Origin: Methylacidimicrobium sp. AP8
Lineage (GTDB): Bacteria > Verrucomicrobiota > Verrucomicrobiia > Methylacidiphilales > Methylacidiphilaceae
Assembly: GCF_903064525.1 (NCBI RefSeq)
Contig: NZ_LR797830.1
Location: forward strand, 496,001 to 560,000
Direction: 5' to 3'
Length of the DNA stretch: 64,000 bases
The notes beneath the pieces are model-generated. The model was given only the letters and a program-made list of their open reading frames with translations. It did not search any database and was not told where the DNA came from. Positions 16,206 to 25,848 of this stretch are shown piece after piece. Made by a program: the position numbers and the translations under genes. Numbering within the stretch: the first letter of the stretch is position 1; each line of letters starts with the position of its first letter.

Positions 16206-17339
16206 ATGCCCTCTTCCAAGTTGGATCCGCTGACCGATGAGCCGAGTGACGAACAGGGCAGCGCCTTTCAGGCGAACACGCGGCTGGTCCTGGCTCTCTG
16301 CCTGGCGGCGCTGGGCATCTGGACGATCCGCAGCTTTCTGGTCTCGATGTCCTGGGCGCTGGTGATCGCCGTCGCCTCGTGGCCGCTCTACCGCTGGCTC
16401 TGGTCGCGCGCGCCCCGATGGATGCGCGGAATCGTCCTGCCGCTGGCCTTCACCTTGGTCGTCGGGGTGGCGCTGATCGCACCGCTGACCTACGCGGCGA
16501 TCAAGCTCGGCGAAGAGGCGCGGGTCCTGGCCCGCTGGCTGGCGGCGATCCAGAAATCGGGTCTCCCGGCACCGGAGTGGCTGAACCGGATCCCGGCGTT
16601 CGGAACCTGGCTCTACTCCACGTGGAACTCCTCCTTGGGCAGTCCCGGGGCAGCGCAGATGACCCTCGGGCACTTGGATCCGGCTTTCATTCTCCGTTGG
16701 ACCCGGACGGTGGGTGTCCAGATGCTGCGTAGGGCGGAGGTGCTCGGCTTCACCCTGCTCACCCTCTTTTTCCTCTACCGCGACGGCGAATCCTTGGGGA
16801 AGCAGGCGCTCCGGTTCGCCCGCAGGCTCGTGGGAAGCCTCGGGGTCGAATACGCGCGCCACTGCGTCTTGGCGATCCGGGCCACCGTGAACGGTCTGGT
16901 GCTGGTGAGCATCGGGGAGGGCATCCTCTTGGGGATCGCCTACGCGATCATGGGGATCAGCGATCCGGTCACCCTCGGTGGCCTGACCGGCATCCTGGCG
17001 ATGGTTCCCTTCCTGGCCCCTTTGGTTTTCGGAGGGGTGAGCATCATGCTCTACGCCAAGGGGAGCGCGCTCGCCGCGGTGGGGCTCTTTCTCTTCGGCT
17101 CTCTTGTCCTCTTCGTCGCGGATCACTTCATCCGACCGGGGTTGATCGGCGGGGCCGCGCACCTTCCCTTTTTCTGGGTGCTCCTCGGCACGTTGGGCGG
17201 CATCACGAGCTTCGGCCTGCTGGGGCTTTTCCTCGGGCCCACGGTGATCGCGGCCCTTCTGGCCGCCTGGCACGATTTCATCGGCCGGACGGCGGACCCC
17301 TACGAGGCGGGCTCTTCGGCAAGGACGGGCTCTGCGTAG
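16206..17339 (+). CDS. AI-2E family transporter (YdiK/PerM-like)
   Basis: A 377-residue polytopic membrane protein of the AI-2E transporter family. There are two hydrophobic helices at the N terminus (about 25-80), a soluble/amphipathic middle, then four to five C-terminal helices. The family stretch VNGLVLVSIGEGILLGIAYAIMG and the RPGLIGGAAHLPFFWVLLG region are clear. Family members export small molecules or ions; the substrate here is unknown. Its last 40 bases overlap the convergent miaB gene. Confidence 0.85.
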   Translation: MPSSKLDPLTDEPSDEQGSAFQANTRLVLALCLAALGIWTIRSFLVSMSWALVIAVASWPLYRWLWSRAPRWMRGIVLPLAFTLVVGVALIAPLTYAAIKLGEEARVLARWLAAIQKSGLPAPEWLNRIPAFGTWLYSTWNSSLGSPGAAQMTLGHLDPAFILRWTRTVGVQMLRRAEVLGFTLLTLFFLYRDGESLGKQALRFARRLVGSLGVEYARHCVLAIRATVNGLVLVSIGEGILLGIAYAIMGISDPVTLGGLTGILAMVPFLAPLVFGGVSIMLYAKGSALAAVGLFLFGSLVLFVADHFIRPGLIGGAAHLPFFWVLLGTLGGITSFGLLGLFLGPTVIAALLAAWHDFIGRTADPYEAGSSARTGSA

Positions 17340-18709
17340 AAGGTATGCCCCGTGGTCTCCACCAAGCGCACCGGAAGGAGCTCTCCTCGCCAGCGCTCCT
17401 CGGCCCGGACGAGAACTAGGTGGTTGCCGCGGGTCCTCCCTTGGAAGCGGTGGGGCGACTTCCGGCTTTCGCCTTCGACGAGGATCTCCACCTCCCGCCC
17501 GAGAAGCCGCTTGGCTTTCCGGAGAGCGATTTCGTCTTGGAGCGCGAGCAGTTCCTGGTTGCGGCGCCGCTTCTCCTCTTCGCCCACCTGGGCGCCGAGC
17601 GCAGCGGCGCTCGTTCCGGGACGGGGCGAGTAGCGGAAGATGAAGGCCTGGTCGAATTGGACCTCTTCGACGAGCGCCCTTGTCTGGGCGAAGTCTCGCT
17701 CTTCCTCTCCCGGGAAGCCGACGATGATGTCGGTGGTCAACGTGGCCTCGGGAACGGCGGCCCGGATCCGGTCGACGAGGCCGAGGTAGCGGGAGCGGGT
17801 ATAGCCCCGGCCCATCGCCCGCAGGATCCGGTCGCTGCCCGACTGCACCGGCAGGTGGACGTGCTCGCAGAGGGCGGGCAGGTCGCGGAGCGCGGCGATC
17901 AGATCGTCGCGGAAACCGATCGGGTGCGGCGAAGTGAAGCGGACGCGGGCGATGCCTGGAACCGAGCAGATCCGCTCGAGAAGCTGGACGAAGGGGGAAC
18001 GGCCGCGGACCGTGGGGAACTCCCGGCGGCCATAGAGGTTGACGATCTGGCCCAGGAGCGTGACCTCACGGACGCCCTGGTCGGCGAGCGCGCGCACCTC
18101 GCGCTCGATCTCCTCCATCGGCCGGGCCCGCTCGGGCCCACGGGTCACCGGGACGATGCAGAAGGCGCAGCGCATGTTGCAGCCCTGCATGATCGAGACG
18201 AAGGCGGAGGCTTTGCGGGAGAAGGGGAGATGATCGCGGATCTGGTTCTGCGAGCCGGCCTCGGCCTCCACGTCGAGGATCCGGAGGGGCTCCCCCGAGG
18301 ACCGCGCCGCGGAGGCGGTCCGGGAGGCGCGGATCCGCTCGACGAGGTTCGGGGCCTCATGAAACTTCTGGGTCCCCAGGACCAGATCGGCTTCGGGGAA
18401 CTGCCGCAGGAGCTCCGCGCCCCGGCGCTGGGCCATGCAGCCGAGGAAGCCCAGGATCAGGCCCGGGTGGAGGCGCTTGCGCGCGCGCAGCGCGGCCATC
18501 TTCCCGCAGGCCTTTTCCTCGGCCATGTCCCGCACCGAGCAGGTGTTGAGCAGGATCACGTCGGCTTCTTCCTCGGAGCGGGCGATCCGGTAGCCGCGGA
18601 GAAGGAAGCGGTGGAGCACGGCTTCCGAGTCGCGCACGTTCATCTGGCAGCCGTAGGTCTTGACGAAGACGGCGGGAGCCGCCGGGTCTTGTGGCCTTCC
18701 CTCGTTCAT
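17300..18709 (-). CDS. miaB: tRNA-2-methylthio-N6-dimethylallyladenosine synthase MiaB
   Basis: A methylthiotransferase that modifies A37 of tRNAs reading UNN codons. The N-terminal UPF0004 domain has Cys21 (TYGCQMN), Cys57 (LNTCSVR) and the Cys of FLGCMAQR as ligands of the second Fe-S cluster. The radical-SAM motif is GCNMRCAFC. The HLPVQSGSDRIL and TDIIVGFPGE segments and a C-terminal TRAM domain (GRTRGNHLV) follow. ATG 18709 is preferred because it places the first domain at the usual position. 'PMEEIEREVRAL' and 'LLGQIVNLYG' resemble MiaB rather than MtaB or RimO. Confidence 0.9.
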   Translation of the reverse strand: MNEGRPQDPAAPAVFVKTYGCQMNVRDSEAVLHRFLLRGYRIARSEEEADVILLNTCSVRDMAEEKACGKMAALRARKRLHPGLILGFLGCMAQRRGAELLRQFPEADLVLGTQKFHEAPNLVERIRASRTASAARSSGEPLRILDVEAEAGSQNQIRDHLPFSRKASAFVSIMQGCNMRCAFCIVPVTRGPERARPMEEIEREVRALADQGVREVTLLGQIVNLYGRREFPTVRGRSPFVQLLERICSVPGIARVRFTSPHPIGFRDDLIAALRDLPALCEHVHLPVQSGSDRILRAMGRGYTRSRYLGLVDRIRAAVPEATLTTDIIVGFPGEEERDFAQTRALVEEVQFDQAFIFRYSPRPGTSAAALGAQVGEEEKRRRNQELLALQDEIALRKAKRLLGREVEILVEGESRKSPHRFQGRTRGNHLVLVRAEERWRGELLPVRLVETTGHTFYAEPVLAEEPAS

Positions 18710-18803
18710 CGGGTGTGTCCGCTCGGCGCCCGCCCGGGGATCCTCCGCTCCTTCCGGCCGGGTTGCCAATCCCAATGCGCAAGCATACAAGATTGAGAGC
18801 AAG

Positions 18804-19955
18804 GTGTCGCATCCGGAGACTATTGTCGAGGCCCGGCATTATCGAAGCGGGGAAGTGATTTCGGTGGAGCTGGATCCGCCCCTCTACCGGAGGATCGCGC
18901 CCGCCGCCCGCCGCGATCGGCGGAAGCTCCCGTGGATTGCCCCCGGATTGGTCGACGTCCAGGTCAACGGGTTCGGGGGAGTCGATCTCAACGGCCCTCC
19001 GATCGGCCGGGAGGAGTGGCGGCGGCTCTGCCGGAGCCTGCTGGCGAACGGCTGCACCCATTTTCTCGCGACGGTGATCACCCGCCCGTCCGACTCCTAC
19101 CGGGAGCTGCTGCCGGCGCTGCGCCGGCTGCGGGAGGAAGAACCCGCCAACTGCGCCGGATTCCATCTGGAAGGACCGTTCCTCCGCCCGGAAGCGGGGT
19201 ATGCCGGGGTCCATAACCCGCGCTGGATGCGGCCCGCCGACCCCGACTGGGTTTGCCGGGCGCAGGAGGAATGCGGCGGCGGCTGCCGGGTGATCACGGT
19301 GGCTCCCGAGGCTTCGGAGCGGGGGATCGATCTGGTGCGCGCGGCCGTGGGCGAGGGCATGCGGGTGGCCATCGGCCATTCCGCCGCCATGGGTTCGGCG
19401 CTCGAGCGGGCGATCGAGGCGGGGGCCTCCCTTTGGACGCATCTGGGCAACGGGTTGCCGCACCTGCTGCCGAAGTGGGAGAACCCGCTCCTGCACGCCC
19501 TTGGATCGGCCCTCCCGTACGCGAGCGTCATCGCCGACGGGATCCATCTGCCGCCGCACGCCTTCCGGGCGGTGGCGCTGAGCTTGGGGAGCGGCTGATC
19601 CTGATCACCGACGCCATCGCGGCGGCGGGGAGGGGGCGGGCACCTACCGGCTGGGGATCGGCTGGTCGAGGTGGATGAGAGCGGAAGGGCGGTCGACCGC
19701 GCCTCCGGCCGGCTCGCCGGGTCGACGTTAACGCCATGGGCCGGCGTGTTTCGCGCGGCGGGTTACCTCGGCCGTCCTTGGGCGGAAGTTTGGGAGGCGT
19801 TCTCGGTCCGGCCCGCGCGCTGGCTTTCGCTCCGGCATGGGCTGGAGGAAGGGGCGGAAGCGAGTTTCTGTTTGCTCGCAGACGAGCCGGAGCCGCGTCT
19901 TTTGGCGACCTTTCTCCGGGGGGAAAAGGTGTTTGCGGAGGAGGAGGGGAAATGA
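18804..19955 (+). CDS. nagA: N-acetylglucosamine-6-phosphate deacetylase, three frameshifts
   Basis: It deacetylates GlcNAc-6-P in amino-sugar and cell-wall recycling. Motifs: APGLVDVQVNGFGGVD, GFHLEGPFL (metal Glu), AIGHSAAMG (His), LGNGLPHL (a variant of HLFNAM), ADGIHLPPHA, then LILITDAIAAAG with the catalytic Asp. After 19590 the product needs three frame changes within 70 bp. Each is a loss of one base in a four-G run: 19586-19589, 19627-19630 and 19653-19656. The rest (LVEVDESGRAVDR, RLAGSTLTPWAGVFRA) ends at TGA 19953-19955, overlapping purL as ATGA. The start is uncertain; GTG 18804 is proposed. Three identical small losses in a conserved gene suggest base-calling error. Confidence 0.75.
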
Positions 19956-22210
19956 CGAGCGAAGCGCAGAGGCGGAGCCTCGCGGAGAAGACCGGGCTGC
20001 TGCCCGAAGAGATCCAGCGGATCGAGGAGGCTCTCGGGCGCTCGCCCAACGCCGTGGAGCTGGCCCTCTTCTCGGTCCTCTGGAGCGAGCACTGCTGCTA
20101 CAAGAACTCGAAACGGGAGCTCCGGAAGTTTCCCACGGAAGGGCCGGGGGTTCTCATCCGGGCGGGCGAGGAGAACGCGGGAGCCCTCGACATCGGGGAC
20201 GGCTGGGCGGTCGTCTTCAAGATCGAGTCCCACAACCATCCGAGCGCCGTAGAACCCTTCCAGGGCGCGGCCACCGGAGTCGGCGGGATCTTGCGGGATA
20301 TCTACACCATGGGAGCCCGGCCGATCTGCTTCCTCGATTCGCTGCGGCTGGGCGAGATCCGCAGCCGGGATCCGGCGGCGCGGAACAACCGGCGGCTTCT
20401 CCGGGGCATCGTCGGCGGGATCGCCCATTACGGGAACTGCGTGGGGATCCCGACGGTCGGCGGCGAGCTGGTCTTCGATCCCGCCTACAACGGAAATCCC
20501 CTGGTCAACGTCTTTTGCGCGGGCGTCGTGCGGCACGACCGGATCCAGAAGGGAGCCGCCTCCGGCGTCGGGAACCCGGTCTACGTCGCGGGCTCGCGCA
20601 CCGGCCGAGACGGGCTTAAAGGGGCGGCCTTCGCCTCGCGGCTGCTCGGGGCCGACGCCCGCGAGGACCGCCCGGCGGTCCAGGTCGGCGATCCCTTCAT
20701 GGGCAAGATTCTCATGGAGGCTTGCCTCGAGCTCTTCGCCCGTCCGGGCGTGGTCGTCGGCGTGCAGGATATGGGAGCGGCCGGAATCGGCTGCTCGACA
20801 AGCGAAACGGCGGCCCGCGGGGGCGTGGGCATGGAGATCGACCTCGATCAGGTGCCTCTCCGGGAGGCCGAGATGGATGCGGCGGAGATCCTCCTCTCGG
20901 AGTCGCAGGAGCGGATGCTGCTGATCCTCCGGAAAGGGAGAGAGGAGGAGGCCGAGGCGGTCTTCGCCAAATGGGGCGTGCCGTTGCGCCGGATCGGGAC
21001 GGTGACCGGCGACGGCCTGCTCCGTTACCGGCGGAACGGCGCGGTGGCCGCGGAGCTGCCGGCCCGGCTGCTGACCGAGGACGCTCCCGTCTACGAGCGG
21101 CAGGCGAAGCTCCCGGTCCGCTCCTCGTCTCCGGTCCCTCCCCGGCCGTCTCTTTCTCTGGCGGAGTGCCGCTCGGCCTGGCTGGCGCTGGCGGCTCTGC
21201 CCTCCCTGGCTTCCAAGGAGTGGGTCTGGCGGCAATATGACTGGATGGTCGGGATCCGCACCGTGGTGGGGCCCGGGCGGGCGGATGCGGCGGTCCTCCG
21301 TCTTGTCCTGGACGGCAGGAACAAGTTTTTGGCCTTCACCGTGGACGGGAACGCCCGGTTTGCCGCGCTCGATCCCTACACCGGCGGGCGGGCGGCGGTC
21401 GCCGAGGCGGTCCGGAACCTCGCGGTCACGGGGGCCCGGCCGCTGGGAATTACCGACAACCTCAACTTTGGCGATCCCTACCGGCCGGAAGCTTTCGGAG
21501 AGTTGCGGGGTGCGGTCGAGGGGATGGCGGAAGCCTGCCGGGCCTTCGGCCTTCCGGTGACCGGAGGCAACGTGAGCCTCTACAACGAGTCCCCCGCAGG
21601 GGCGATTCTGCCCACCCCGGTGGTCGCCGCCGTCGGGCTGATCGGTCGACAGGAAGAGATCATTCCAATGGGTTTTCAACGGGAAGGGGAGCTGCTCTAT
21701 CTCCTCGGAGGATGGGGGAGCGGGATTGCGGGGTCGGCCTACGCCTGGGAGCTGCTGGGTTGGCGGGAGGGGGCCGCCCCGGAGGTCTGCTTGCCCGCGG
21801 AAATCGCGCTAGCTTCCGCGCTCCGGTCGCTCGGAGCCCGGGGGATCGTCGCGAGCGCGCACGATCTCTCCGACGGAGGGTTGGCGATCGCCCTCTTGGA
21901 ATGCGCCTTGGCTGGAGAAGGGCGCTTGGGCGCCGAAATCAGCCTGCCGTCCTCGCCGAGCGCGGAAGAGCTTCTCTTCGGGGAGAGCCCGGGTAGGGTG
22001 CTGCTGACCGTAGCCGCCGAGGCGGGGCCGGCAGTCGAAGAGGAGTGCATGCGCCGGGGGGTCGAGGCGCGCCGGATCGGACGGGTGGCGGGATCCGGCT
22101 TCCGGATCGATCGCGGTCCGGAGCGGATGGAGATCGAGGTCAAGGAGCTGGAGCGGATCTGGCGGGGTGCCCTTCCTGCGCTCATGGATCCCCAGGCCGA
22201 GTTTGCCTAG
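19952..22210 (+). CDS. purL: Phosphoribosylformylglycinamidine synthase subunit PurL
   Basis: 752 residues, the length of small-type PurL that works with PurQ and PurS in purine synthesis (FGAR plus Gln and ATP to FGAM). Characteristic stretches are LWSEHCCYKNSK near residue 45, KIESHNHPSAVEPFQGAATG, GVQDMGAAGIGCSTSE, DNLNFGDP and VTGGNVSLYNES. The ATG at 19952 follows gaggagggga and overlaps the nagA stop by four bases. purQ and purS are not in the window. It converges with accD with a 16-bp gap. Confidence 0.95.
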   Translation: MTSEAQRRSLAEKTGLLPEEIQRIEEALGRSPNAVELALFSVLWSEHCCYKNSKRELRKFPTEGPGVLIRAGEENAGALDIGDGWAVVFKIESHNHPSAVEPFQGAATGVGGILRDIYTMGARPICFLDSLRLGEIRSRDPAARNNRRLLRGIVGGIAHYGNCVGIPTVGGELVFDPAYNGNPLVNVFCAGVVRHDRIQKGAASGVGNPVYVAGSRTGRDGLKGAAFASRLLGADAREDRPAVQVGDPFMGKILMEACLELFARPGVVVGVQDMGAAGIGCSTSETAARGGVGMEIDLDQVPLREAEMDAAEILLSESQERMLLILRKGREEEAEAVFAKWGVPLRRIGTVTGDGLLRYRRNGAVAAELPARLLTEDAPVYERQAKLPVRSSSPVPPRPSLSLAECRSAWLALAALPSLASKEWVWRQYDWMVGIRTVVGPGRADAAVLRLVLDGRNKFLAFTVDGNARFAALDPYTGGRAAVAEAVRNLAVTGARPLGITDNLNFGDPYRPEAFGELRGAVEGMAEACRAFGLPVTGGNVSLYNESPAGAILPTPVVAAVGLIGRQEEIIPMGFQREGELLYLLGGWGSGIAGSAYAWELLGWREGAAPEVCLPAEIALASALRSLGARGIVASAHDLSDGGLAIALLECALAGEGRLGAEISLPSSPSAEELLFGESPGRVLLTVAAEAGPAVEEECMRRGVEARRIGRVAGSGFRIDRGPERMEIEVKELERIWRGALPALMDPQAEFA

Positions 22211-22226
22211 CGGGGCGGCCGGAAGC

Positions 22227-23120
22227 CTACTCGGCCCGGCTCCTCCCGCGGGCCGGCTCCTCCCGGCGGACGGAAGCCGGGGCCAGGTAGTCGAGGAAGG
22301 AGGAGATCACGGCGCGGAGGCGGTGCCGGTGGACGATCTGATCGATGAGCCCCTTCTCATACAGGAACTCCGCGGTTTGAAACCCTTTGGGGAGCTCCTG
22401 GTGGGTCGTTTCCCGGATGACGCGGGCTCCGGCAAAGCCGATCATCGCGCGGGGTTCGGCCAGGATGATATCCCCGAGGGAAGCAAAGCTCGCCGTGACA
22501 CCGGCCATCGTCGGATTGGTCAAAACGGAGAGAAAGGGCATCCGGGCCCGCTTGAGCCGGCCGAGGGCGGCGCTGGTCTTGGCCATTTGCAGAAGGCTCA
22601 ACATCCCCTCGTACATCCGGGCGCCGCCCGAGGCCGAAACGATGATTACGGGCATCTTCTCCCCGGCGCCGCGCTCGATGGCCCGGGTGATCTTTTCCCC
22701 CACGACCGAGCCCATGCTCCCGCCCAAGAACCGGAAGTCCATCACCGCAAGGGAGACCGGTTTTCCTGCGATGCGCCCTACCCCTGAGATCACCGCATCG
22801 GAGAGCCCGCTCTGCTTCCGGTAATGGGCCAGACGGTCGGCATAGCTGCGCACGCCTTGGAAACGGAGGGCGTCGACCGAGAGGAGGCCGGCGTCGGCCT
22901 CTTGGAAGCTTCCGGGATCGACCAGGAGGGCGATCCGCTCCCGGGCGGAAAGGGGGAAATGGTGGTGGCAGTGCTTGCAGACGCGTTGATTCTGATCCAA
23001 CTCCTTGGTGTAGAGCATCTGCTCGCAGTCCGGGCACTTCACCCAGAGCCCTTCGGGAATGTCGCGCTTGGGGCCGGAGGGGATACGCGGCGCGGGGTGG
23101 GGATTATGGCTCTTGTTCAT
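22227..23120 (-). CDS. accD: Acetyl-CoA carboxylase carboxyltransferase subunit beta
   Basis: 297 residues. A four-Cys zinc ribbon lies at the N terminus (C29, C32, C48, C51) in WVKCPDCEQMLYTKELDQNQ. The crotonase-like carboxyltransferase core follows, with SGGARMYEGMLSLLQMAKTS and LSVLTNPTMAGVTASFA. It forms the alpha2beta2 transferase with AccA, encoded nearby on the opposite strand at 24.8 kb, to make malonyl-CoA for fatty acids. comF lies upstream on the same strand. Confidence 0.95.
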   Translation of the reverse strand: MNKSHNPHPAPRIPSGPKRDIPEGLWVKCPDCEQMLYTKELDQNQRVCKHCHHHFPLSARERIALLVDPGSFQEADAGLLSVDALRFQGVRSYADRLAHYRKQSGLSDAVISGVGRIAGKPVSLAVMDFRFLGGSMGSVVGEKITRAIERGAGEKMPVIIVSASGGARMYEGMLSLLQMAKTSAALGRLKRARMPFLSVLTNPTMAGVTASFASLGDIILAEPRAMIGFAGARVIRETTHQELPKGFQTAEFLYEKGLIDQIVHRHRLRAVISSFLDYLAPASVRREEPARGRSRAE

Positions 23121-23146
23121 GGGAAGCGGGGGATCGGCCGCGGGCG

Positions 23147-23821
23147 CTAGGATCGTGCGACAGCCAGGACGCAGACCGTCCTCGCTCCGTTCTCCCGGAG
23201 CCGCGCCGCCGATTCGCGCACCGTCGCCCCCGTCGTGATCACGTCATCGATCAATAGCAGGTTTTTGCCGGCGGGGTCAAAATTCCTTTTCGGCTGGAAC
23301 GCCCCGGAGAGGTTGTGCTCTCGCCGGGGAGAGGGCAGTCCCGCTTGCGGCGGGGTCGGACGGACCCGGCGCAACGCGTTGCGGACGGGAATACCCTGCC
23401 GCTTCCCGAGGAGGCGGGCGAGCTCCTCGGCTTGGTTGAATCCGCGCGACCGCTCCCGAACCGGATGGAGGGGAACCGGAACCAGGGCGTCCCACGGCAG
23501 GGTGGCCGCGTAGGTGCGGAAGCCGATTTCGAGGAGGTCGGAGAGCCAGGGGAGCCGATCGATCTGCTTCCGGTACTTAAGCCCCAGGATCGCCTCCTGC
23601 ACCGCGCCGCCGTAGCGGCAAGCCGCGCGCGCCCAGAGAAAATCGGGGGGGCTCTCCCGGCAGCGGGCGCAGAGTACAACTCCGGGTGCGGCGCAGCGCC
23701 GGCAGAATGGGGGCAGCTGCTCCGGGACCGGCCCTTCCTCCGAGCGCGGGGGAAAGACCAAGTCGAGCAGGTCTTCGGCTAGGCGGCCCGTCCAGGCTGC
23801 CGCTGTCCATAGCCGATCCAT
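23147..23821 (-). CDS. ComF family protein (phosphoribosyltransferase-like)
   Basis: About 224 residues. An N-terminal Cys-rich zinc-finger-like part (FCRRCAAPGVVLCARC) precedes a phosphoribosyltransferase core with VPVPLHPVRERSRGFNQAE and the PRPP loop LLLIDDVITTGAT. In competent bacteria ComF helps DNA uptake; in others it is an uncharacterised PRTase. The start at 23821 lies within the last 43 bases of the CPBP gene, so the two overlap and are probably one transcript with accD. Confidence 0.88.
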   Translation of the reverse strand: MDRLWTAAAWTGRLAEDLLDLVFPPRSEEGPVPEQLPPFCRRCAAPGVVLCARCRESPPDFLWARAACRYGGAVQEAILGLKYRKQIDRLPWLSDLLEIGFRTYAATLPWDALVPVPLHPVRERSRGFNQAEELARLLGKRQGIPVRNALRRVRPTPPQAGLPSPRREHNLSGAFQPKRNFDPAGKNLLLIDDVITTGATVRESAARLRENGARTVCVLAVARS

Positions 23822-24627
23822 AGGAGGAGTCCGAAGGTCGCCAGGATCGAGGGGGCCCACCACCCGCCGGGAGGGCCCTCGGAACGGGCCGCCAAGCCGT
23901 AGAGGAGGGCGACCCAGGCCGCGTGGATGCCCGCCGGCATCCAAAGGGTCCCGGTGACCAGATAGGCCGTCGCGAGAGCCGCCCCGACCGAGAAGAGAAG
24001 AAGGCCGTGGGCGTCGGCCCAGGACAGGGAGAGGATGGGAGCCAGGTGCGCGCGGAGGAGCTCCCAGCCGGAGAGGAGGGTCGGCGGGCTTTCCGGAGCC
24101 GGCGGGGAGGAGCGCAGGTAGTGGGCCAGGCAGAAGAGGAGGGAGCTAGCCAGGATCGCGGGCAGACGGCCGAGGCCGCGCAGCAGGACGGAAAAGAAGA
24201 TCCCGCGGAAGAGAATCTCCTCGGTGAGGCCGATCAAGAGCCCGCGTCCGGTCCAGATCCCAAAGGCGTCCGGGCTCCAGTGGAGTGTCGGCGGGTGTCC
24301 GGAAAGAGCCGGGAGGAGCAGGGGCAAGAGGCAGGCCAGCCCCGAGGCGAGGCCGAGCAGCCACCCCCGGAGGAACGGACCGAGGACCGGCCGGGCGAAG
24401 CCGATGTCGCTCCAGGAGCGGATGCCCATCGGCTTCCGGAAGGGGAAAAGAAGAAGAAGGGCGGAAAACTCGAGCAGGCGCCGGAAGTACCGCCCGGGGT
24501 GGGCGGGATAGACAGGGCTCAGGAGGGCATAGGCGGCCGGGGTCAGCAGCGCGGCCGCCAGGAAGATCGTGACCAGGTAGGCGAGGAAGGCGGGAAGGGC
24601 AGAGACGGATCGCTCGCGGGGAGGCAT
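23779..24627 (-). CDS. CPBP family intramembrane metalloprotease
   Basis: About 282 residues with seven to eight hydrophobic segments. The ABI/CPBP motif EEILFRG is near residue 140, and the later FCLAHYL and HAAWVALLYG supply the other conserved His. Family members cleave or process membrane proteins, for example in CAAX processing or bacteriocin self-protection; the role here is unknown. ATG 24627 begins MPPRERS just before the first helix. The 3' end overlaps comF. Confidence 0.8.
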   Translation of the reverse strand: MPPRERSVSALPAFLAYLVTIFLAAALLTPAAYALLSPVYPAHPGRYFRRLLEFSALLLLFPFRKPMGIRSWSDIGFARPVLGPFLRGWLLGLASGLACLLPLLLPALSGHPPTLHWSPDAFGIWTGRGLLIGLTEEILFRGIFFSVLLRGLGRLPAILASSLLFCLAHYLRSSPPAPESPPTLLSGWELLRAHLAPILSLSWADAHGLLLFSVGAALATAYLVTGTLWMPAGIHAAWVALLYGLAARSEGPPGGWWAPSILATFGLLLWIGYGQRQPGRAA

Positions 24628-24783
24628 GGACGGCTGTGAGCATTCGGGGAACGGGGGACGGTCGCAAGCAGAATGGGGGAAATTCGAAAGCGGCGGGGCC
24701 GGCCGGAGGAAAAAAGGGGAGGCCGCCGAGCGGGCGTCCTCCCTTTTGCATTTTTTCTGATGCGCGTGTCGCCCCCGCCACCT

Positions 24784-25764
24784 ATGCTTCAAGGGAAGGT
24801 GACGACGACACCCCTGGAATTCGAGAAGACCATTTGGGAGATGGAGCGCGCGCTGGAAGCCATGAAGGCCCGGGCCAAGGAGGATCCGGCCGCTTTGGCC
24901 GAAGAGGTCGCCAAGCTCGAGAAGGAGCTGGGGGAGGCGCGTCAGGCCGTCTACACCCGCTTGACGGCCTGGCAGCGGGTCCAGATCGCCCGCCATCCCC
25001 AGCGGCCGTACACGCTCGATTTCCTGGAGCGGCTGGCCCCGGGCTTCCTCGAGCTCGGCGGCGACCGTGCCTTCGGCAACGACGCCGCGATGGTCGCCGG
25101 CCTCGCGACCTTCGGCGGCCGGAAGGCGGCCTTCGTAGGCCAGCAGAAAGGGAGAAACCTCAAGGAGAACCTGCGGCGCAACTTCGGCTGTCCCCATCCG
25201 GAGGGCTATCGCAAGGCGCTGCGGGTGATGCGGCTGGCCGCCACGTTCGGATTGCCGATCGTGGCGTTCATCGACACGCCCGGCGCCTATCCGGGGGTGG
25301 GAGCAGAGGAGAGGCACATCGGCCAGGCGATCGCCCAAAATCTGCTCGAGATGTCGGAGCTGCCGGTGCCGATCGTCGCGGTCGTCTTGGGAGAAGGGGG
25401 CAGCGGGGGGGCGCTCGGGATCGGAGTCGCCGACCGGATCCTCATGTTGGAAAACGCCTATTACTCGGTCATTTCCCCGGAGGGGTGCGCCGCGATCCTT
25501 TGGGAAAGCCGAATCCACGCGCCGGAGGCGGCCGAGGCGCTGCGGCTGACCGCCCAGGATCTCCACCAGATGGGGCTGATCGACGAGATCGTTCCCGAGC
25601 CGGAAGGAGGAAGCCACCGGGATTGGGACAAGTCCGCGCAACTGCTGGAGGGCGTTCTCCTTCGCACCCTCGAGGAGGTCTGCGCCCTGGATCCGGGGAC
25701 GCTGGTGCGCCGGCGGTACGAGAAGATCCGCCGGTACGGCGTCTGGGAAGAAAAGGGCGATTAG
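24784..25764 (+). CDS. accA: Acetyl-CoA carboxylase carboxyltransferase subunit alpha
   Basis: About 326 residues. Begins LEFEKTIWEMERALEAMK, then RPYTLDFLERLAPGFLELGG, the AccA signature, and FIDTPGAYPGVGAEERHIGQ with GEGGSGGALGIGVADRIL. Partner of AccD in malonyl-CoA formation. The ATG at 24784 puts the family N terminus at residue 10. An in-frame ATG at 24760 is possible, but there is no strong ribosome site at either. It is divergent from CPBP, and ribH follows after 84 bp. Confidence 0.94.
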   Translation: MLQGKVTTTPLEFEKTIWEMERALEAMKARAKEDPAALAEEVAKLEKELGEARQAVYTRLTAWQRVQIARHPQRPYTLDFLERLAPGFLELGGDRAFGNDAAMVAGLATFGGRKAAFVGQQKGRNLKENLRRNFGCPHPEGYRKALRVMRLAATFGLPIVAFIDTPGAYPGVGAEERHIGQAIAQNLLEMSELPVPIVAVVLGEGGSGGALGIGVADRILMLENAYYSVISPEGCAAILWESRIHAPEAAEALRLTAQDLHQMGLIDEIVPEPEGGSHRDWDKSAQLLEGVLLRTLEEVCALDPGTLVRRRYEKIRRYGVWEEKGD

Positions 25765-25848
25765 GCATGGGGCGGTGCCGAAGGTTGCGGGGCTTCCCGC
25801 CTGCGTCCCTGGGAGCCTCCGCCGGGAAAATATCATGTTGTACTGCTT

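Noticed and set aside
14943-17273. 776-aa minus-strand frame across the folate, SDR and AI-2E genes
   Set aside because: Runs antisense to three well-supported genes; composition is Arg/Gln/His-rich nonsense.
25765-25848. Possible FMN riboswitch before ribH
   Set aside because: The 84-bp gap is too short and lacks the conserved RFN-element core.
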